From positions 1-9,909 of the forward strand of contig CAZSEZ010000150.1 of assembly GCA_964606015.1 (NCBI GenBank): DNA of 9,909 nucleotides. The letters run 5' to 3'. Position numbers and translations under genes: made by a program. Position 1 is the stretch's first letter; every line of letters starts with the position of its first letter. Under the pieces are notes generated by a model, which ran no database searches, was not told the DNA's origin, and was given only the letters and a program-made list of their open reading frames with translations. Shown piece by piece: positions 5,786-9,909 of the stretch. The stretch is from Hyella sp964606015 (GTDB taxonomy: Bacteria; Cyanobacteriota; Cyanobacteriia; Cyanobacteriales; Xenococcaceae).

Positions 5786-6253
5786 CTAAGGTCTGTAGGT
5801 CAGCCAAAGTACCAATCCTAAGGTTGTGATTAGCAAACAGCATACCATTACCCCAAGAATCGTACTCGGAGCCGTCAAACGCTGCAAGATCAAAGGCAGA
5901 ACAATTGCAAAAATTAAAGGAAACAGGAAAATTGCAGCAAATAATACAGATAATGAATTGGGATTTAAGCCAGGATACATATTGATCCATCTACGACCGT
6001 TCCATCGCCAGATCCGTTTTTGATAAATTGAGGGTAACTGCTCAATTGTTTGCCGATTATCCTGAACCACAAAAATTTGCTGGCAGCGATCGCATCCCAT
6101 AGCCTCAGTAAGCATAATAGGTTTGAGGCAGCCAGTACGGCGACAAGGACAAGGATATTCTTTCTTGAGGCTAATTTTCTGACTACTTGGGAATTTATAT
6201 TTGCGTCTTATAGGTATTTTCAACAGTCTCAACCTAACTAAAAATAAAGTCAC
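5786..6253 (-). CDS. Cys-cluster membrane protein upstream of proA, function unknown
   Basis: This protein of 155 residues has a basic N-terminus and a cysteine cluster that looks like a small zinc ribbon: YPCPCRRTGC (33-42) and GCDRCQQIFVV (53-63), with Cys35, Cys37, Cys42, Cys54 and Cys57. A Trp/Arg-rich stretch YQKRIWRWNGRRW (77-89) follows, then two strong membrane helices at about 101-125 and 130-152. The probable topology is a metal-binding cytosolic head anchored by a C-terminal hairpin. I recall similar proteins only from cyanobacteria and know no function. The start is uncertain: GTG at 6253 gives the longest form, but in-frame TTG codons about 21-30 bases later are alternatives, and the Cys cluster is kept in all cases. 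It ends 18 bp before the proA homologue, so co-transcription is likely. Confidence 0.75.
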   Translation of the reverse strand: MTLFLVRLRLLKIPIRRKYKFPSSQKISLKKEYPCPCRRTGCLKPIMLTEAMGCDRCQQIFVVQDNRQTIEQLPSIYQKRIWRWNGRRWINMYPGLNPNSLSVLFAAIFLFPLIFAIVLPLILQRLTAPSTILGVMVCCLLITTLGLVLWLTYRP

Positions 6254-6438
6254 TTCATCTTATTTTTATCTCTAACAAACCCCCAGATTCCTCAAATTCA
6301 AGCATGTTTTAAGAAGTAGGCATCTCTACAAGCCAATTTGTCGAGGATATTTAAGTCTAAATCTCTTGAGTCAAATGAAGTTTTGCTAAAGAATAGTTTT
6401 TCTGGATACCGAACCCCGTAATACGACTGAATAACTTT

Positions 6439-6444
6439 TATAGT
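6439..6444 (+). promoter_or_regulatory. Possible -10 element (TATAGT) for the large exported protein gene
   Basis: TATAGT matches five of six bases of the bacterial -10 consensus and would start transcription near 6451. That gives a leader of about 75 bases to the ATG at 6528 and almost none to the alternative ATG at 6453. No good -35 hexamer is visible at the expected distance (around 6416-6421), so the call is weak. Confidence 0.25.
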
Positions 6445-6509
6445 GGAAATATATGGTTGTACATAAATACATCCAACTACATAAGTATATTTACTTAACC
6501 AAATACTAT

Positions 6510-6517
6510 GGAAGAAG
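6510..6517 (+). promoter_or_regulatory. Ribosome-binding site GGAAGAAG selecting the ATG at 6528
   Basis: The purine-rich GGAAGAAG ends ten bases before the ATG at 6528, an acceptable spacing. The frame also contains an ATG at 6453, with a weaker GGAAA nearby. The 25 residues between the two starts are Lys/Tyr-rich, contain no domain and do not form a signal peptide, which favours 6528. Confidence 0.5.
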
Positions 6518-6527
6518 TTTTATCAAA

Positions 6528-9500
6528 ATGGTACTAAATCAAAACACTTTTCAAGAAGTCAGTAGCAGTGCAGGAATTATTTGGTCTCGTTTCCAAGGAA
6601 ATGAAGCATTTAGCGTCAACTGGGTAGATCTAAATAATGATGGTTTTGTCGATCTTTGGGTGAGCCCCCACGGTTTTAATGGTGCAAGTCAGGCGTTTCC
6701 CACACCAAGACCTCCTGTTCGCTATATCAACAATGGTGATGGCACATTTACTAGAGATGCCTCGGATTTCCGTCGTGGAAGTGGGGGAGATACCCACGGT
6801 GTAGCATTTGCCGATTTTGACAACGATGGCGATCAAGATGCACTAGTTGCTGGCGGAGGACAGTTAGGGGCGGGAGACGGACAACCTAATATTTTCTTTG
6901 TTAATAACGCTGGCAACTTTCAGAACGAAGCAGTTCCTCGCGGTCTAGAGAACACAATCGCTAGAGGTCGCTCTGCTTTATGGTTCGATGCCAATGGCGA
7001 TGGCCTGTTAGATGTTGTTATTACATCAGCTGCACGTGATGATGGACAAGGTCAAACAGCTTTTTTCCAACAGAGAGCAGACGGAACATTTTTTGATGCT
7101 TCGGCTCAAGTAGGATTTGATGTTGCCAATCAGTCTTCTCGTTATGCCCAACTAGGAGATGTTAATGGCGATGGCAATGTAGACCTGATTATTCAAGGTA
7201 CTTTTGAGTTTCCGCTAAGAGTTTATGACTTTTCGAGCGGTGGAACATTCCAGGATATTACTAGTCAGTTTAGTAATCTCCAAAGCACCCTAACTGATAC
7301 TTTGGGCAATGACGAAACTCAGGATCTTCAAGATACAACTGCTCCTAGGGACTCCATAATTGCCGATTTCAATAATGATGGCTTTAACGACATTTTTGTT
7401 GTCAGATCGCGCTCAAGTGTCTTAAACTCAAGTGTTTTTCAAGGCTCTAGCAATATCGTTTCTGCGGACTTAATTGTTACAGCAGGGGCTGAGGTAGGAT
7501 TTAACTTCCAAACTGGAGGAAATATCGCAGTAGATGTTTTCAGCTTCTTTGGCACAAGCGCAAGTATCGATACTTCTCAAATCTTCATTGGTGCCTCAGG
7601 ACGCAATCCCACTCAAGCAGAGCTAGTATCATTTATTCAAAGTCAATCAGCTCTAGTAGAAACATCCAACGTAGCTAATACAGAGCAGCCTAATTTCACT
7701 CTTTCCAGTAGTGATAGTAGCGTAGTTGGTCTAGCTGCTGACCGCAGTCAAGCTGGTTTATATCTTGGCTTTAATACTGCAACTCAAACTTGGGAATTTA
7801 TTCTTTCTTCCCCTAATAACAGTCAGGTACAAGTAGCAGTTCAGTCAACAACTGGTATTTCCGGCTTAACAGAAGTGGGCTTCGAAACCCCAGACGATCT
7901 AAGTGACATCAATGGTTTACCAGATCAGTTATTTGTTTTTAATCCAGCAACTGGTAGCTTTGAAGATCGCTCAGTGGAGTCAGGATTTGGGGTCAATACC
8001 TTGGGTCAGTCAGCGGTTTCAGGAGACTTTGATAATGATGGTGACTTAGATATATATGTTGCAAACACTGGTCCTTCTTTCAATGTGTCCAACACCTTAT
8101 ATGAAAATCAAGGGGATGGAACTTTTGTAGCAGTTGAGTTAGCGGGAGGAGCAGCAGGGGAAACAGTAGGCCCCCATCGTCTTGATTTTGCCTTTGGCCA
8201 AAGAATCGCAGTCGCGGACTTTGATAATAATGGATTCTTGGATATTTTTACTGGCTCTACTACAGAACGATCTTCTGCAGGAACAACCTATTTGGGTGCA
8301 CCTTCCCAACTATTCCAAAATCAAGGTAATGATAATAATTTTATTCTGCTGGATCTTGAAGGAACAATTTCCAATCGTGACGCGATCGGTGCCAGAGTTA
8401 CAGTCATAACTCCCGATGGCAACACTCAAATCAGAGAACAAAACGGTGGAATTCATCATTTTGCTCAAAACGATCAGAGAATTCATTTCGGTTTAGGCAC
8501 TAATACTTCAATCAGTAGCTTGGTAATTGAATTTCCTTCTGGAACAACATTAGAGTTCAATAACTTTACTGACATTAATCAAATCCTCAATGTTTCTGAA
8601 GACGGCACAATCAGTGGAATTGGAGGAGTTAGCGATCCAAGTGCAGGAGACGATCTTGTCGAAGGTACAGATGTTGGAGATAATCTCTCTGGCGGCGCTG
8701 GCAACGATACTCTCACAGGTCTCTTAGGACCCGACACCCTAAATGGAGAAGAAGGAAATGATTCTCTTGTTGGAGGCGGTAATCTAGATTTGCTTGATGG
8801 TGGCGCTGGTGATGACGTCCTTGAAGGAGATGGTGGTGCTGATAGCCTCTTCGGTGGCTCTGGCGACGATCAACTATTTGGTGGTGAAGCAGATGATGTT
8901 CTAGAAGGAGGAGATGGCAACGATACTCTCGAAGGAGATAACGGTAATGACGTCCTAGATGGCGGTGCAGGAACTGATATTGCCACCGAAACAGGTAACT
9001 TAGACTTTACGATCACTGATTCCCAGTTGACTGGTAGAGGAACAGATGAGTTGATTGGAATCGAGCAAGTAATTGTTACTGGCGGAGGAGGTAGCAACAC
9101 CCTTGATGCTTCCGCAGCCACGATCCAAGTTATTCTCTCTGGAGCAGGGGGCGCAGATATAATCACTGGGGGAGCAGGAGATGATGTTATTGCAGGCGGT
9201 TCAGGCAATGATACTCTCGCTGGAGGAGCAGGCAGTGATACCTTCTTGTTTAGCGCTTTGAGCGATCGCAATAATAATATTCTTGACTTTACGGCTGAGG
9301 ATGTTGTTGCTATTTCCGCTTCTGGCTTTGGCGCAGGTTTAACTGCTGGGACAGTTAGTGCAGATATTTTCACCTTGGGTAATTCTGCTAGCGATGCGGA
9401 CGATCGCTTTATCTTCAATCCCAACAATGGGAGATTGCTCTTTGACTCTGATGGAACTGGCGCTAATGCGCAAATTGTCTTAGCAACTTTTTCTGGAGAT

Positions 9501-9539
9501 GTAACCATCTCTAACGATGATCTAGAAATTATTGCTTAA
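6528..9539 (+). CDS. Large exported FG-GAP/VCBS, ASPIC/UnbV and RTX repeat protein
   Basis: This protein has 1003 residues from the ATG at 6528 (1028 from 6453). Seven calcium-loop motifs of FG-GAP/VCBS type, such as DLNNDGFVDLWV and DFDNDGDLDIYV, start at about residues 34, 96, 154, 211, 280, 500 and 564, suggesting a beta-propeller. Blades five and six are separated by about 185 residues (292-475) without such loops, containing GLYLGFNTATQTWEFILSS. An ASPIC/UnbV domain follows at 616-692 (RDAIGARVTV, REQNGG, IHFGLGTN, EFPSGTTLEF), as in CRTAC1-type proteins. Then come RTX nonapeptide arrays at about 703-817 and 870-905, and a C-terminal tail with NNGRLLFDSDGTG, typical of cyanobacterial type I secretion substrates. 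No N-terminal signal peptide is seen, consistent with type I export; no transporter gene is nearby. A surface or extracellular calcium-binding role is likely, with no catalytic motif recognised. A strong terminator follows. Confidence 0.88.
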   Translation: MVLNQNTFQEVSSSAGIIWSRFQGNEAFSVNWVDLNNDGFVDLWVSPHGFNGASQAFPTPRPPVRYINNGDGTFTRDASDFRRGSGGDTHGVAFADFDNDGDQDALVAGGGQLGAGDGQPNIFFVNNAGNFQNEAVPRGLENTIARGRSALWFDANGDGLLDVVITSAARDDGQGQTAFFQQRADGTFFDASAQVGFDVANQSSRYAQLGDVNGDGNVDLIIQGTFEFPLRVYDFSSGGTFQDITSQFSNLQSTLTDTLGNDETQDLQDTTAPRDSIIADFNNDGFNDIFVVRSRSSVLNSSVFQGSSNIVSADLIVTAGAEVGFNFQTGGNIAVDVFSFFGTSASIDTSQIFIGASGRNPTQAELVSFIQSQSALVETSNVANTEQPNFTLSSSDSSVVGLAADRSQAGLYLGFNTATQTWEFILSSPNNSQVQVAVQSTTGISGLTEVGFETPDDLSDINGLPDQLFVFNPATGSFEDRSVESGFGVNTLGQSAVSGDFDNDGDLDIYVANTGPSFNVSNTLYENQGDGTFVAVELAGGAAGETVGPHRLDFAFGQRIAVADFDNNGFLDIFTGSTTERSSAGTTYLGAPSQLFQNQGNDNNFILLDLEGTISNRDAIGARVTVITPDGNTQIREQNGGIHHFAQNDQRIHFGLGTNTSISSLVIEFPSGTTLEFNNFTDINQILNVSEDGTISGIGGVSDPSAGDDLVEGTDVGDNLSGGAGNDTLTGLLGPDTLNGEEGNDSLVGGGNLDLLDGGAGDDVLEGDGGADSLFGGSGDDQLFGGEADDVLEGGDGNDTLEGDNGNDVLDGGAGTDIATETGNLDFTITDSQLTGRGTDELIGIEQVIVTGGGGSNTLDASAATIQVILSGAGGADIITGGAGDDVIAGGSGNDTLAGGAGSDTFLFSALSDRNNNILDFTAEDVVAISASGFGAGLTAGTVSADIFTLGNSASDADDRFIFNPNNGRLLFDSDGTGANAQIVLATFSGDVTISNDDLEIIA
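8634..8978 (+). repeat. RTX calcium-binding repeat array 1
   Basis: This stretch encodes about a dozen degenerate GGxGxDxLx nonapeptides, among them LSGGAGNDTLTG, LDGGAGDDVLEG, LFGGSGDDQLFG and LDGGAGTD. Folded parallel beta-rolls of this type bind calcium outside the cell. At DNA level the unit GGCAACGATACTCTC recurs exactly within the array. Confidence 0.9.
9135..9242 (+). repeat. RTX calcium-binding repeat array 2
   Basis: A second, shorter array encodes LSGAGGADIITGG, AGDDVIAGG, SGNDTLAGG and AGSDTFLF. The SDTFLF end is the usual boundary between the last RTX turn and the C-terminal secretion domain. It is separated from array 1 by about 50 residues of non-RTX sequence. Confidence 0.9.
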
Positions 9540-9572
9540 TTTCTTATCAGTTTTCAGTACAGTGAAAAACTG

Positions 9573-9610
9573 AAAAAAAGAGAGCTTCGATTTTGAAGTT
9601 CTCTTTTTTT
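9573..9610. terminator. Strong rho-independent terminator, potentially bidirectional
   Basis: A 16-bp stem (9573-9588 with 9595-9610) contains one G-U pair and closes on the loop GATTTT. The left arm begins with seven A and the right arm ends with seven T, so it can terminate transcription on either strand. It lies 34 bases after the stop of the large exported protein. An imperfect hairpin at 9548-9572 (CAGTTTTCA with TGAAAAACTG, one bulged A) immediately precedes it and may contribute. Confidence 0.9.
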
Positions 9611-9909
9611 ATAAGCAGAAAACTTTAGGCAATCTTAGCTTTTGACTAACGAATCAACCATTATAAATCCATANNNNNNNNNNNNNNNNNNNNNNNNNNN
9701 NTTATCATTAAAACTTGCGATTAAGTTCCAAGCATAATATTCAGCCAGTTCAATTATTAAACACCCAACAAATATCATAAAAAACTATTTTCAAAGCTAT
9801 GAATTAGCAGAAACAAAAATCTCATTAAACTATTTTTGCCCAGAATAAATGATGGGGAAGCCTTTCTAAAGGAAATAATTATTCCACACAGTCAAATAGC
9901 TAGTCAGCC
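9611..9909. other. Gene-free AT-rich end of the window
   Basis: No reading frame of useful length is present on either strand in the 299 bases after the terminator. Minor symmetries are CCTTTCTAAAGG (9861-9872) and GGAAATAATTATTCC (9871-9885), a palindrome but for one extra A. A run of N interrupts the region. It probably leads into a gene beyond the window. Confidence 0.6.
9674..9701. other. Run of 28 N (sequence gap)
   Basis: The assembly is undetermined here, so the flanks may not be truly adjacent and the real distance is unknown. It lies in noncoding DNA beyond the terminator and does not affect any gene called here. Confidence 0.98.

Noticed and set aside
5760..5990. Minus-strand frame of 76 codons overlapping the gene before proA
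   Set aside because: It overlaps the Cys-cluster protein gene and the proA start in another frame. The longer gene has membrane helices, a Cys cluster and tight operon spacing.
5826..6241. Two short plus-strand frames opposite the Cys-cluster gene
   Set aside because: Both lie wholly antisense to a better-supported gene, have no recognisable domain and no ribosome-binding site.
6630..6836. Minus-strand frame of 68 codons at the start of the exported protein gene
   Set aside because: It is an antisense shadow of the FG-GAP motifs.
8182..8409. Plus-strand frame of 75 codons inside the exported protein gene
   Set aside because: It is out of frame within the seventh FG-GAP motif and the ASPIC/UnbV region, which are clearly coding in the main frame.
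8634..9242. Regular short repeats considered as a CRISPR or satellite array
   Set aside because: The periodicity is in codons (nonapeptides), the frame is open throughout and there are no unique spacers. These are RTX repeats.
8870..9508. Long minus-strand frame of 212 codons, rich in Pro, Ser and Ala
   Set aside because: It is the antisense shadow of the RTX repeats: the regular GGxGxD codons read as proline/serine-rich repeats on the opposite strand. It has no independent features.

Overview
The window looks like chromosomal DNA from a cyanobacterium. It is AT-rich and carries five copies of the cyanobacterial palindrome GCGATCGC (HIP1), where about 0.15 would be expected by chance in 9.9 kb. 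Several small genes resemble families I know only from cyanobacteria: a CcmS-like carboxysome protein, a DUF6737-type membrane protein, and a Cys-cluster membrane protein beside a proA homologue. A CcmS homologue would point to a beta-cyanobacterium. I cannot name the species from sequence alone.

Layout. Positions 1-1446 (+) hold two tandem, diverged copies of a YcxB-like two-helix membrane protein. The second copy is open over its full length, but ACG stands where the first copy has ATG. A 31-bp convergent gap containing a HIP1 palindrome separates them from a long minus-strand block (1478-6253). In its direction of transcription this block reads: Cys-cluster membrane protein, ProA homologue (18 bp apart), DUF6737-like protein, ABC-type ATPase without a permease, 5-formyltetrahydrofolate cyclo-ligase, a small conserved membrane protein, and the CcmS-like protein. 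The gaps inside the block vary from 18 bp to almost 300 bp, so it is probably several transcription units. A candidate Yfr2/Cyano-2-type small RNA lies on the plus strand in the largest gap.

The right third (6528-9539, +) is one large gene. It encodes a probably exported protein with seven FG-GAP/VCBS calcium-loop motifs, an ASPIC/UnbV domain, two RTX calcium-binding arrays and a C-terminal tail typical of type I secretion substrates. A strong hairpin terminator follows. The last 300 bp contain a 28-base run of N (a sequence gap) and no recognisable gene.

How the genes work together. Apart from the probable pair of Cys-cluster protein and ProA homologue, and perhaps the pair of 106-aa membrane protein and CcmS-like protein, the genes are functionally unrelated housekeeping or conserved cyanobacterial genes. 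I see no mobile element, CRISPR array, toxin-antitoxin pair or defence cluster. The observations most worth following are the ProA homologue whose catalytic cysteine is replaced by valine, the ACG-start YcxB paralogue, and the candidate small RNA.
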